Shown piece by piece: positions 35,414 through 46,740 of a stretch of DNA of 64,000 bases (the first letter of the stretch is position 1; every line of letters begins with the position of its first letter). The notes beneath the pieces were generated by a model that had not been told where the DNA came from, made no database searches, and was given only the letters and a program-made list of their open reading frames with translations. The position numbers and the translations under genes were made by a program. Source of the DNA: Zingiber officinale (taxonomy: Eukaryota; Streptophyta; Magnoliopsida; Zingiberales; Zingiberaceae); the NCBI RefSeq assembly GCF_018446385.1, contig NC_055997.1, positions 40,056,254 through 40,120,253 on the forward strand, written 5' to 3'.

Positions 35414-36185
35414 TTCTTTTTCTCTCATGCCTCTGCGATCTAAATTTGTTAGATTTAAAAAATTTATTGAAGCGTCTTACCAGTAGTGCCGCTTCTGATT
35501 CGTCAACCGAGGCTTCAGAGTCAGAACTATTCATTTTTGCCTTTAAGGCAATGTTCTGACTGGTCTTCTCTGCTCCATTGGGCTCTGAAACTCGAGATTC
35601 ATGAAGTTCAAAACTGGAAAACAGTTGCTCTAGAGTACTTACCTCGAAGTCCTTAGAGATGTAGTACGCATCTACTAAGGAGGCCCACTCTGGAGTTCTC
35701 GGGAAGGCATTGAGCGCGTACCGAATCGAGTCCCGGTTCGTTACTTCTTCTCCAAGGTTCGTTAGTTGCGTTATCAGCTCCTTGATTCTCGCTTGGAGTT
35801 GCGTTACCTTCTCGCCGTTGTTCATTCGGAGGTTTGTTAGTTGTGTCCGGAGAATGTTGCGCCGTGCCAGCTTCGCTTCAGAGGTACCTTTGTGAAGCTC
35901 CAGGAATTTCTCCCAGAGATCTTTCGCTGAGTCGTAGCTTCCGATACGACTTACCTCCTGAGGTGGCAGAACGTTGAGGAGGTGGAATTCAGCTTTTCCG
36001 TTGGCGACGAAATCGGCTTGCTCCTTCTTTCTCCATGTGTTTTCTTCTTTGTCTTTAGGAGCTGCAAAACCATATTTCATAGTAATTAAAATATCAAAGT
36101 CTGTTTTAAAGAATACCTCCATTTTTCGCTTCCATGTAGCGAAATCTCCGTCGAACTTCGGGGGATGAATATTCACGCCGGCCAT
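35414..36185 (-). CDS. Array I internal 2 gag, open but truncated by deletion
   Basis: Reads without interruption from Met at 36185 (MAGVNIHPPKFDGDFATWK) through the capsid region (SYDSAKDLWEKFLELHKGTSE, NAFPRTPEWASLVDAYY, LEQLFSSFELHES) to the basic stretch FKSNKFRSQRHERKRR. It then crosses the deletion junction into LTR2 and stops after a few residues at 35400. The zinc knuckle is missing. The A-run frameshift and stops present in internals 1 and 3 are absent here. Length is 261 codons against roughly 390 for the full gag. Confidence 0.75.
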
Positions 36186-36250
36186 TGTTCTGATCTTTGT
36201 GCTTCAGATGGCGGTTAGCCCCTCTGAGGCTGTTGGGCTCTGATACCACT

Positions 36251-37370
36251 TGTTGGTACAGTGGGGACCGGCAAGAGAGGGATGAATTGCCTGCAAGTAA
36301 AAATAACCCTCCTCAAAGCTTTTCAACTCTTAAAATAAAGCAACACTTAATAACAAAACAAAATGACAGAAAAGAAATAAAACTCAAAGTTTTAACCTGG
36401 TTACAACCAAGAGGGTTGTTAATCCAGGGCGATGAAAGGCGTAGTAAGAAAACTCCTTCTCTGAAGGCGGAGAAGCCTTTTACACTTTGAAAGCACAGAG
36501 GTTGCTTAAACAGAAATTACAGAGTTACTTTTTCGTATGAATTCATTGTTAAGAATAGCTACCCGAGACCCCCTTTATATAGGTGTTCTAGAGCTTATCA
36601 GTTAACCTGAACCTTCGGGATCAGGTTTAACTCGAGAGGGATCGGTCGACCGATCCCAATGTTCAGTCGACCGAACCTGCTGTACCTGTCCAGTCTTTCG
36701 TCCAGGTGCAGTCTCTGAGGATGAGCTTTTGTTCAGTCGACCGATCATTATGTTCGGTTGACCAATCCTTATGTTCGATCGACAGATCGGCCAACGGTCT
36801 TCCAGCTGAGTTGGCCCGATCATCTTGCTCGACTAAGTCTCTAGATTAACTTCGGTTCGGTCGACCAATCAGGAGGTTCGAATGACCGATCAGCTTCACC
36901 AACGGTCAGCTTCTGACGTAGCATTCGACGTGTCTGCTGCGGTTGGCTTCGGTTAAGGAAGGGTTCGGTAGACCGATCAATAGGTTCGGTCGACCGAACC
37001 ATTGACAAGTCAACTTCCAGTTGACTTGCTCCGGTTCGGCTCCTTGGGTGATTACGGCTATCCGGAATAGGGCACACCCGAACCCAGTTCCCGGCCTTCT
37101 CCTCGAGCAGTCTTCCGTCCCGGCTTTACGTCCCTCGAACACTACGCATGTTCTTCACGCCCACCGGGTGTACTCTTCCGCAGTTCTCTCGTCCTTCGGA
37201 CGCACCGAGCCCGTCGGCTCCCTTCCCGTGCCGTCCTTCTCGCTAGCTGCGTCTTCCGCTCGACTTCCTGCGCTCCTAAGCTCCAGCACACTTAGACGCA
37301 GGGATCAAACACAAAGCAAGACCTAACCCAAACTTGGTTGATCACATCAAAACTACCACGGGGTTCAACA
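36251..37370 (-). repeat. Array I LTR3 (1,120 bp)
   Basis: Intact TG start (tgttggtaca) and ggggttcaaca end. Very similar to LTR1 and LTR4 apart from scattered substitutions. Confidence 0.95.
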
Positions 37371-38200
37371 ATCTCCCCCTTTTTGATGTGCATCAACCCA
37401 AGTTCAGGTTAGGGTAAAACAAAGAGATAGTAATTTAACGAAATTACTAAACTAACAATTCTGGCATAAATTTAAAACTTTAAAATAAATTACATTATGA
37501 CAATTTAAAAAAAAATTAACTAACTCCCCCTAACTAACTGAACTTATCTTTATTCTCCCCCTTTGATCACAGCAAAAACGGGGTGTAAACAAATTGAGTT
37601 TGGTAAAAAAAAAAATTCTAGGTTAAAATGAATTTTTCAGAATTTTCCAAAGAGAATTTCTAGGTAAAAATTTTAAGAAACAGTTTTTCTAAAAAAAAAA
37701 TTTAATGAATTTTCTAAGGAAAAGTTTAACAACTTTTCAAAGCATTTGTTTAATTCTGAATTTAATGATTTTTATCATAAAGTTAATTAAATATTTTTAC
37801 TTCGATATTTCGGCTTCCAGGTCGTGGCGAGGCACTAGGCCTTCTTGGTTATTGGAGCAACAACCACTTCCTTAGACAAAGCTTCCATAAAGAACCTCAA
37901 TGTTTAATTTTCTCACTGTAAGCTTTTAATTTATATAGTTTTAATTTAGTAAGGATTTTGGGATCCAATACAGATTCCTTCCTATAGGATTAATTAAAAA
38001 CTTAGGGGGTACATAGTTTCTCGGTATTTTTCTAAGTTGACCCTGATGCTTCCTTATGTACCAATTTAATTTTCCATATGACTTTATTTTTTACTTTGGA
38101 AAATGATTTAATCATGCAGCAGATTTCAATTTTTCAATTTCTGATTTTAAACTTTCATTTTCTGATTTAAATTTATCTAAGATATTATTTAATTCAGCAT
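37371..38200 (-). other. Array I internal 3, 3' non-coding part
   Basis: Same text as 32704-33530, including the 80-base module shared with the A/B LTR at 37810-37888. Confidence 0.85.
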
Positions 38201-38201
38201 T

Positions 38202-39364
38202 TTATTTTTCTAATTGATCGAATTCTTTGGACAGAGACTTGATAAATTTAAAATACTGAGTCGGGGTTAGATTGCGTACCTTACTTACCTGATCTGGTGA
38301 TGCTCCCCCTTCACTGCTGCTTTCTTCTTCTGATGTTCCTCCCCCTTCATCGATGCTCATCTCTGAGCTAGAAGTTTCTTCTAGCTGATGGTTGGCCATC
38401 AGTGCTATTCCCGAGAATTCTTCGACTTCTGATTCGGATGATGAGTCTGACCAAGTGGCCTTCAGGTTCTTGTGCTTGGAGGATTCTGGTTTCTTGTACT
38501 TGGTCTTTGCCTTCTCCTTTTGCTTGCTCTTCAATTTCGGGCAGTCATCCTTGATGTGCCCTTCTTCGTTACAATTGTAGCAACGAATCGTTCTTCTTTT
38601 TCTCTCATGCCTCTGCGATCTAAATTTGTTAGATTTAAAAAAAATTATTGAAGCGTCTTACCAGTAGTGTCGCTTCTGATTCGTCAACCGAGGCTTCGGA
38701 GTCAGAACTATTCATTTTTGCCTTTAAGGCAATGTTCTGACTGGTCTTCTCTGCTCCATTGGGCTCTGAAACTCGAGATTCGTGAAGTTCAAAACTGGAA
38801 AACAGTTGTTCTAGAGTACTTACCTCGAAGTCCTTAGAGATGTAGTACGCATCTACTAAGGAGGCCCACTCTGGAGTTCTCGGGAAGGCGTTGAGAGCGT
38901 ACTGGATAGAGTCCCGGTTCGTTACTTCTTCTCCAAGGTTCATTAGTTGCATTATCAGCTCCTTGATTCTCGTTTGGAGTTGCGCTACCTTCTCGCCGTT
39001 GTTTATTCGGAGGTTTGTTAGTTGTGTCCGGAGGATGTCGCGCCGTGCCAGCTTCGCTTCAGAGGTGCCTTCGTGAAGTGGAGAATTTCTCCCAGAGATC
39101 TTTCGCTGAGTCGTAGCTTCCGATCCGACTTACCTCCTGAGGTGGCAGAACGCTGAGGAGGTGGAATTCAACTTTTCCATTGGCGACGAAATCGGCTTGC
39201 TCTTTCTTGCTCCACGTGTTTTCTTCTTTGTGTTTAGGAGCTGCAAAACCATATTTCATAGTAATTAAAATATCAAAGTCTGTTTTAAAGAATACCTCCA
39301 TTTTTCGCTTCCATGTAGCGAAATCTCCGTCGAACTTCGGGGGATGAATGTTCGCGCCGGCCAT
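38202..39364 (-). pseudogene. Array I internal 3 gag, broken
   Basis: Start Met at 39364. A three-base loss plus substitution near 39078 (gtgaagtggagaa against gtgaagctccaggaa) shifts the frame. The A-run frameshift near 38640 is shared with internal 1. The zinc knuckle and acidic tail at 38202-38590 are nearly identical to internal 1. Confidence 0.9.
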
Positions 39365-39429
39365 TGTTCTGATCTTTGTGCTTCAGATGGCGGTTAGTCC
39401 CTCTGAGGCTATTGGGCTCTGATACCACT

Positions 39430-40549
39430 TGTTAGTGCAACGGGGACCGGCAAGAGGGGGGTGAATTGCCTGCAAGTAAAAATAACCCTCCTCAAAGCTT
39501 TTCAACTCTTAAAATAAAGCAACACTTAATAACAAAACAAAATGACAGAAAAGAAATAAAACTCAGAGTTTTAACCTGGTTACAACCAAGAGGGTTGTTA
39601 ATCCAGGGCGATGAAAGGCGCAGTAAGAAAACTCCTTCTCTGAAGGCGGAGAAGCTTTTTACACTTTAAGAGCACAGAGGTTGCTTAAACAAAAATTATA
39701 GAGTTGCTTTTTCGTATGAATTCGTTGTTATGAATAGCTACCTGAGACCCCCTTTATATAGGGGTTCTAGAGCTTATCAGTTAACCTGAACCTTCAGGAT
39801 CAGGTTTGACTCGAGAGGGATCGGTCGACCGATCCCCAGGTTCGGTCGACCGAACCTGCTATACCTGCCCAGTTTTCCGTCCAGGTGCAGTCTCTGAGGA
39901 TGAGTTTTTGTTCGGTCGACCGATCCTTATGTTCGGTCGACCAATCGGCCAACGGTCTTCCAACTGAGTTGGCCTGATCATCTTGCTCGACTAAGTCTCT
40001 GGTTTAACTTCGGTTCGGTCGACCGATCAGGAGGTTCGGTCGACCGATTAGGAGGTTCGGTAGACTGATCAACTTCACCAATGGTCAGCTTCTGACGTAG
40101 CATTCGACGTGTCTGCTGCGGTTAGCTTCGGTTAAGGAAGGGTTCGGTCGACCGATCAATAGGTTCGGTCGACCGAACCGTTGATAAGTCAATTTCCAGT
40201 TGACTTGCTCCGGTTTGGCTCCTTGGGTGATTGCGGCCATCCGGAATAGGGCTCGCCCGAACCCAGTTCCCGACCTTCTCCTCGAGCAATCTTCCGTCCC
40301 GGCTTTACGTCCCTCGAACACCGCGCATGTTCTTTACGCCCACCAGGTGTACTCTTCTGTAGCTCTCTCGTCCTTCGGACGCACCGAACCCGTCAGCTCT
40401 CTTCCCGTGCCGTCCTTCTCGCTAACTGCGTCTTCCGCTCGACTTCCTGCGCTCCTAAGCTCCTGCACACTTAGACACAGGGATCAAACACAAAGCAGGA
40501 CCTAACCCAAACTTGGCTGATGACATCAAAACTACCACGGGGTTCAACA
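39430..40549 (-). repeat. Array I LTR4 (1,120 bp, 5'-most)
   Basis: Starts tgttagtgca, ends ttcaaca, and is followed by the caatc duplication and element B LTR text. GGTCGACC copies at 39818-40178. Confidence 0.95.
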
Positions 40550-42731
40550 CAATCGAATCACATATTTAAAAAACAAAAAAAAACATAAACTTGAATCACA
40601 AATTCGAAAACTAGAATCTCTAGCCTCTTGTGTTTGGAATTCATACAAAGAAAACTAGTATGATGCGGAAAATAATTACTAGTTATTCCTTTATTTGTAA
40701 GCAACAACCTCTTGATCTTCTATCGATTCCTCTTCTTATCTCGGACGTTGCGTGGACAACAATTTACCGAGATGAGAATCCACCAAACCTCCTTCTTCCT
40801 TCTTCCAAGTTTCGGCCAAGCTTCTTTCTCCAAGAGATACAAGTCTCGGCCACCAACCAAGGTCCAAGGGATGCAAGAGCAAAGCCCCCTTTCTCTCCTT
40901 CTCCTAGCAAGAACCGGCCACCACAAGAACTCCAAGAAGGGGATGCACCGGCCACTAAAGAAGAAGAGAAGAGGAGAAGAATAGGGACGACCACACACCA
41001 AGGAAGAGAGGAGAAACTATGGAAGATATGTTGTGAGGTGAGGCACCTCTACCCCCTCTTTTATGTTCCTTGGTCTTGGCATATAAAAAAATTTAATTAT
41101 AATTAAAATTCCCTTATTCTCCTTGCCATTGGTTAATAAGGAAATTTTAATTAAAAATTCCTTTTAACCCTTTACATGGTCGGCCACATCACATGCTCCA
41201 AATAAGGCAAGTTTTAAATACAAAATTAAAACTTCTTTATTTGTTTCCAGAATTTTTTAAAATAAAAATTTCTCTAATAATTTTTCCCTTCATGGTTGGT
41301 TATAAAAGGAAATTTATAAATTAAAATCTCTCTATTAAAACATGTGAATGATTTCTAAAAAGGAAAGTTATCTTTAAAATTAAAATCTTCCTCTCAATCT
41401 ACAAATAAGGAAAGATATCAAATCTTTTCTTAATATTTTGTAGAAACTATAATAGGAAAAATTTAATTTTAAAACTCACTTTTACATCATCAAGATGGTT
41501 ACAAAAAAGGAAAGTTTTATAAAAAAATTAAAATCTTCCTTTTAACTACAAATAAGGAAAGATATCAAACCTTTCACTTAATCTTTTGTAGAAAGCTATA
41601 AAAGGAAATATTTAAATTTAAAACTCTCTTTTAAAACCATGGTATCCACATATGGAAAGATTTTAAATAAAATCTCTTTTATTCTTTACATGGTCGGCCA
41701 CACCAAGCTTGGGCTCCAAGCTAGGGCCGGCCACCTATACTTGGCTCAACCTATGGCTTGGCCGGCCACCAAAGGTTGGGTAAGAATGTGGGTATAGGTG
41801 GGTATAATACTTTATAAATAAGAGGCTACGATAGGGACCGAGAGGAGGAATTGATTTTGGTCTCCCGATGAAATTAAACTTCCCGTGTTCGCCCCGAACA
41901 CCCAACTTAATTTCATCAATAATAATTGATACCACTAAAGAATTATTATTGAACTACCGCACCAATCGCAAATTACATTTTGGGATCCTTCTCATTATGA
42001 GTGTGTTAATCTCCCTGTGTTTAAGATGTCGGATGTCCACTAATTAATTGAGTTACTGACAACTCACTTTAATTAATATCTTAGTCCAAGAGTAGTACCA
42101 CTCAACCTTATTGTCGTGTCGGACTAAGTCCACCTGCAGGGTTTAACATGACAATCCTTATGAGCTCCTCTTGGGGACATTATTAACCTAGATTACTAAG
42201 ACATAGTTTCCTTCTATAATCAACAACAAACACTATAAGTAATATCATTTCCCAACTTATCAGACCTTTTGATTTATCGAGCTAAATCTCACCCTCTGAT
42301 AAGTCAAAGAAATAAATACTAAATATATGTACTTGTTATTATATTAGGATTAAGAGCACACACTTCCATAATAACTAAGGTCTTATTCTTTTATTAAGTC
42401 AGTATAAAAAGATCTTACCTTAAATGGTCCTGCACAATACACTCAGAGTGTACTAGTATAATTTTATAGTTAAGATAAACTAACACCAAATTACACTACG
42501 ACTATTCCAATTGTTTGTTCCTATCCATCTTAGTCGTGAGCTACTGTTTATAATTTATAAAGAACCGATAACATGATCTTCTGTGTGTGACACCACATAC
42601 CATGTTATCTACAATATAAATTAATTGAACAACTACACTTAACATATAAATGTAGACATTTTTGACCAATGTGATTTTTTATTTCAAAATAAATGTTTAC
42701 AAAAGCTAGGCTTTCAGTATACACTCTAACA
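40550..42731 (-). repeat. Element B 5' LTR, segment 2
   Basis: Continues B LTR text after array I and ends acactctaaca. Contains the GGCCGGCC/hairpin cluster at 41690-41770, which the B 3' LTR has lost, and a minus-strand TATA-like CATAAAAGAGG at 41057-41070. The 158-codon plus-strand frame at 40630-41106 is antisense LTR text and is not supported as a gene. Confidence 0.92.
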
Positions 42732-43797
42732 AATGAAATGTCTAAGTCTGGGGGGTGTTGTGTGTTGTGTCTATCTGCACAACCTTAGTCGAGTTTTCAT
42801 GTTTTCTTTTCTTTTTGCATTTTCTTTCTGCTTTGCATATTTGTATTTTTAGTCTGTTTTGTTTATCTGCATTTTTTTAGTTCCATGTTTTTATTTGCAT
42901 TCTCATTTGCACTTTGTGTTGTTTATTCGCATTTCTGGTTTTGAGGCATATTTGAGAACATCAAATCTTCTACTTTTTCTGCTACTTATCCGATAGTAAA
43001 ATGACTAGCATTTTCTTAGTTTATAAGTTGTCAAGATAGTGTTAGTATGTTTGGTGTATCTCCTTTCTCTATCTCTAGTAGCATGAAATAAGCTAAGTAT
43101 TGTATGGAGTTTGGTATAAGTTTTGTCTTAACCTTAAGGATCTTATTTACACTACACATAAGTAATTAAGCTTGAATAGTAGAAATATTTTTGGAATAGT
43201 TATGATTCATCCAAATTGGTTAGTACTTGTATTTCCATTGGAATTTCTTATTTATATTTTGGTTACTAGACATCCTCGGATCATGAAAGCTCATTTGGAA
43301 AAATCTTAATCCCAACATATGCATCCCGCATGTGTGATTAGTGCTACACAGCATAATATATATATATATATATATATAATAAGGGATAAAAAAATAGTTG
43401 TTGTGACTGGAAACTAACAATTCACCCCTTTGAGACCGAGTTAGGTTACTGGGGGAATGAATGTTATGTTTCTCTTGATTCCGAGAAGTATCCTTTAAGA
43501 CATTGTGTAACTTAAGAAAAACAAACCAAGTGTGTGGCAGGTAAGTGCCTATCACCAGGAACATTAGCAACTCAATAGTATGACGACTTAACTAGGATGA
43601 AGAGTTGAAACTTGAAGAGTTTGAGCTACTTATTGCACCGAGCATAAAGAACTTATGCTTAGGTCATACTTAGGTTACTTCATAATCATGCTTATCAATG
43701 AAACTAGTTGATAGTGTTAGGTGAATGCACTAGGGATTATGAAACACTGCCAGGCGCTCATGAATATAGTTTGTAGTGTTTTGCTTGAGGACAAGCA
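42732..43797 (+). other. Element C 3' internal tract, non-coding
   Basis: Starts aatgtctaagtctgggggg, a purine-rich text usual downstream of the last ORF in Athila-like elements. AT-rich, with a (TA)n run at 43350-43378. No coding sequence seen. Confidence 0.75.
43350..43378. repeat. (TA)n microsatellite
   Basis: Uninterrupted alternating T and A over about 28 bases inside element C. Confidence 0.95.
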
Positions 43798-43817
43798 AAG
43801 GTTCAAGTCTGGGGGCG
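43798..43817 (+). other. Polypurine tract region of element C
   Basis: The text gacaagcaaaggttcaagtc ends about here, followed by tgggggcg just before the LTR start at 43818. This is typical of Athila/Tat 3' ends. Confidence 0.75.
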
Positions 43818-44033
43818 TGATGTGCGTAAATATTATGATAGTTTATGCATGCTTTTACGCACATTCGCTTACTTTATACGTACGTATCCTTTGTATGATC
43901 GCCTCTTTTATCATGTATTCATCATATATACTCTTTTGTATGGATATCTGCTCTTTGTTTGATTTTGTGTTGACAGGGATAACTTTTGGAGCGAAAACAA
44001 CGTTTGTCGACGCACTGGAGCAAACCAAAGAAC

Positions 44034-44346
44034 ATGGTCGTGCAAACCTTGCATGACCGTGTGGCCAAACAGAAGGGAAAATGTGCACGGTCATGCAACC
44101 CTTGCATGGTCGTGCGGCCAAACCGGAGGTGGATCAGAACATGGTCGTGCAACCCTGCACGACCGTGCACCCCATGACCGAGGACAAGCAGCACACAATC
44201 GTGCAACCCTGCACGGCCGTGTCCCCAGGAACTGAGCCCCAGCATCACACGGCCATGCCAATTGGCACGACCGTGCAGCACATCCAGAGCCCAGTTAAGG
44301 CACGGTCGTGCCACCCTTGCACGGTCGTGCCGCAGCGTCGTGCCCT
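44034..44346 (+). repeat. GCACGGTCGTGC palindrome array in element C LTR
   Basis: About a dozen copies of the palindrome, mostly in pairs such as GGTCGTGCAA ccc TTGCACGACC that can fold into hairpins, spaced about 50-60 bases apart. They end about five bases before the TATA box. Confidence 0.9.
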
Positions 44347-44350
44347 AGCC

Positions 44351-44360
44351 TATAAAAGGG
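44351..44360 (+). promoter_or_regulatory. TATA box of element C LTR
   Basis: TATAAAAGGG directly downstream of the palindrome array. The D counterpart in minus is at 49735-49745. Confidence 0.7.
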
Positions 44361-45326
44361 GTTTTAACTCATTTTTCGAAGGGGGAGAGCTGGGAGGTGA
44401 GCCGTGAAGAGTAGATTCATTCTGGTGTCGTTCCACGCCGTCCAGGACATCGATCCAACGACCTTCCATCACCACCTCAACTCCAGAAGCAAAGGATTGG
44501 ATCCGAAGATCACTCATTGTCATTGGATAAACATACTTCTTCTTTCTCTCTTCGTTTTTGAGGATTGTATGTTTAGATTCACCATGTTTTCAGATTCTTC
44601 TCTAGCGTCTATGGAGTAGAGTCTTGGTTCTAGGACGAGGGAGTAATTGTGGATTGGTTTTGATGTAAAACTCATATTATGTTTATATTCATTGGATGAT
44701 TTCGCTTTCTTTGTTTCGATTCCTCGATCTCTTTGCCATGTTGATTGATTGTGTAGGAATTGCCAACCTCGTAGAGGGAATGCCTTAGATCATACACCCG
44801 AGGGGTCCTAGTGATAGGGGTAACCCGTTCACAGACATCTAAGGTACTTCCTCGAAAGGAGAGGCGACTCCTTCGCTAGGAAGTAAGAGACCAAACCTAA
44901 CTTCTTAATTTTGTCCTTGATAACATCAGTAAGAGTCGTGTCCTTGCGATCTATAGAGGAACCCTAGTGACAGGGGTTAATCGTAACAGGATTTCGTAGG
45001 GATTGTCTTTGTCTGGTGCTCAAAGATAGTTGCTTTAGCTTCCAGCGAATGCATACCGATGAACAATGAGTATAGGATAGTATGAGAAACATCAATACCA
45101 CCATAATGAAACTGAACTCCTAGAACTCTTCATTAACCAGGTTGTTTTCCTCTCATTGCTAGTTCTCATTCCCCTCTTTCCAATCTCTTTTCTTAGATTA
45201 CTTATAACCAACGATAGTGTATCTAATCCTAAGTGTACCATTACTAGTGCTTATAATCAGTCCTTGTGGGTTCGACAATTTTTTATATTACTGACGACGA
45301 ATTCGTGCACTTGCAGAATCGTAACA

Positions 45327-46130
45327 TTCCTCGACGAAGTCTCTTCAAGATCTGTGACATGATGTGCAAGGTTTTGAGGAATTTCTTGTGGAGATGGGTC
45401 TTGAGGATGGGAGAGAAGGAGAAGGAAGGAAAATAGGGAAGTTGCTTCTCTCTTTCCAAATTTGTGGCTTGAAGAAGTGTTAGATCTAGATATAGATCTA
45501 AGCAAAAATGAACTCTAGAGGTGGGAATTAGGGTTTGATGAGGTGTAGTGGGGAGGAGAAGGCTTTTTGGGAGAGAAGGAGATGGAAATTAGGGCTTTTG
45601 GAGGAGTAGGCGGCGCACATAGGTAGGGGCACGGTCGTGTCTTATAGACACGACCGGGTTAGGTGGGGTTCTGCACGGCCATGCCAATTGACACGGCCTC
45701 CTCTTTTCTTCCTTCGGCCAAAGTCGCACGGTCGTGCCGGTTGTCACGGCCCATTCCTCCTTCTTCTCTGCATAGGTTGCACGGTCGTGCCAATTGGCAC
45801 GGCCTGAGTCTTCTTCCTCTTTGGCGATCTTGTACGACCTTGCCAATTGGCACGGCCCGTGTTCTCCTCTTCTTTGCATAACACGGTGACTCGCCTTTCG
45901 CCATTTTGGTTCCTCTGACGCCTCCAAGCCCATGAAATGCTCACGGCCAGCTCATGGAGGCTCTGCACATCCTGAAAACGAATACCCAAAAATAAAAAAT
46001 AATAATAAAAGTACTTGACTTGAACTTACTAGAGAAATAAAACGATGAATGGAATGATGAACAAAAAATGAAAAACCCTTGGGTTGCCTCCCAAGAAGCG
46101 CTTGTTTTAGGTCTTTAGCTCGATCCCGTT
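45327..46130 (-). other. Element D 3' tract with palindromic repeats
   Basis: Non-coding. Near 46080-46110 the reverse complement reads GCGCTTCTTGGGAGGCAACC, a block usually found after the last ORF of Athila-like elements. An Arg/Trp-rich frame at 45589-45933 is a translation of the palindromic repeats and is not credible as a gene. Confidence 0.7.
45629..45860 (-). repeat. 53-bp palindromic repeat, five copies, in element D
   Basis: Units centred on gcacggtcgtgcc then aattggcacggcc start at 45629, 45673, 45726, 45779 and 45832 (spacing 44, then 53 three times). Same core as the LTR arrays of C and D, but located inside the element. Confidence 0.88.
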
Positions 46131-46134
46131 TCAG

Positions 46135-46740
46135 TTAATGTGGACTAAACCCGTGGAAGCATGACTCTCCTCCTAGGGTTAATGCTCTAGTCTGCGCCTT
46201 TAGTTTCGCTCGTGCAGGACAAATGTATTTCTTATTGCTCGCTGGAGGGGAACTCTCATGGAAACTGCACTCCTCGACTTTGTGTATGTTGATCTTGCTA
46301 GAATTTTCCTGAGAAGAGGGGTCACAAATATAGGAATCAGATAACTCAAATTTAATCCTTTCTTTACCAATCTCCAAGGATAACTTGTGACTTTTCACAT
46401 CAATGAGGGCTCCAGCTGTGGCAAGGAATGATTTTCCAAGGATGATTGGTATCTTGGGATCCTCCTCCATATCCAGGATAATGAAATCTGTGGGAATGAT
46501 ACATCCACCCACTTCTATTGGCACGCCTTCCACTATTCTCATTGGGTATCTACATGAATGGTCAGCTAATTACACCGTCATAGTAGTCAATTTAATGTTC
46601 TGGAGTCCCAGCTTCTTACATAAGGAGTACGGAAGTAGGCTAACGCTGACTCCCAAGTCGCAAAAAGCTCTCTATATGAATTCAGAACCAATTTTGCAAG
46701 GTATGGAAAAACTTCCTGGATCCTAAAGTTTTGGTGGAAT
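46135..46740 (-). pseudogene. Element D aspartic protease (Athila type)
   Basis: Minus strand. The active-site region reads CDLGVSVSLLPYSLCKKLGL at about 46670-46610 (Asp-Leu-Gly where many Athila proteases have the same triad). It is followed by the open frame 46542-46135 with PTDFIILDMEEDPKIPIILG and FLATAGALIDV. Stops interrupt the upstream linker. The C-terminus ends FHGFSPH, with no RT after it. Confidence 0.82.

Larger units (their letters stand above)
31584..40549 (-). mobile_element. Array I: tandem copia element, four LTRs and three internal regions
   Basis: One perfect target duplication, caatc (31579-31583 and 40550-40554), bounds LTR1 31584-32703, internal 1 (2,059 bp), LTR2 remnant 34763-35413, internal 2 remnant, LTR3 36251-37370, internal 3 (2,059 bp) and LTR4 39430-40549. 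The three full LTRs are each 1,120 bp. All units are minus strand. Internal regions encode only gag, so this is a non-autonomous copia. The array could have arisen by unequal exchange between LTRs after a single insertion, followed by a deletion in the middle unit. Confidence 0.95.
9525..42731 (-). mobile_element. Element B: Ty1/copia, same family as A, carrying nested insertions
   Basis: Minus-strand element with 3' LTR 9525-11929, pol remnants at 11990-13553 and 28139-29660, leader to 31178, primer site 31179-31191, and a 5' LTR split into 31193-31583 and 40550-42731. Joining across G restores the polypeptide order around RQPE/IHVLE, and joining across array I restores LTR text identical to 9887-9960. 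LTR copies differ by roughly ten percent by eye at their ends, so B looks older than A. Confidence 0.93.
8405..45326 (+). mobile_element. Element C: Athila-like Ty3/gypsy element, split by B
   Basis: 8405-9524 and 42732-45326 are read as one plus-strand element. B is inserted between them with a near-duplicated target (gatga at 9520-9524, aatga at 42732-42736). The left part holds an Athila-type ORF, the right part a non-coding tail, polypurine tract and 3' LTR. No pol lies between the ORF and the tail, so the ORF sits in the position used by env-like ORFs downstream of pol. Its 5' half would lie beyond element A, off the window. Confidence 0.75.
43818..45326 (+). repeat. Element C 3' LTR (1,509 bp)
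   Basis: Starts TGATGTGCG and ends GAATCGTAACA. The inverted homologue is the D LTR at 48772-50275. It carries hairpin-like GCACGGTCGTGC repeats at 44034-44346, then a TATA box. Confidence 0.93.

Noticed and set aside
40630..41106. 158-codon plus-strand frame
   Set aside because: It is antisense to the element B LTR and related frames recur in every A/B LTR; no protein family features.
45629..45860. Regular palindromic repeats resembling a CRISPR array
   Set aside because: The spacers are similar to each other and the whole lies in a plant gypsy element; the same palindrome fills the LTRs.
45589..45933. Arg/Trp-rich 114-codon frame
   Set aside because: Direct translation of the palindromic 53-bp repeats.
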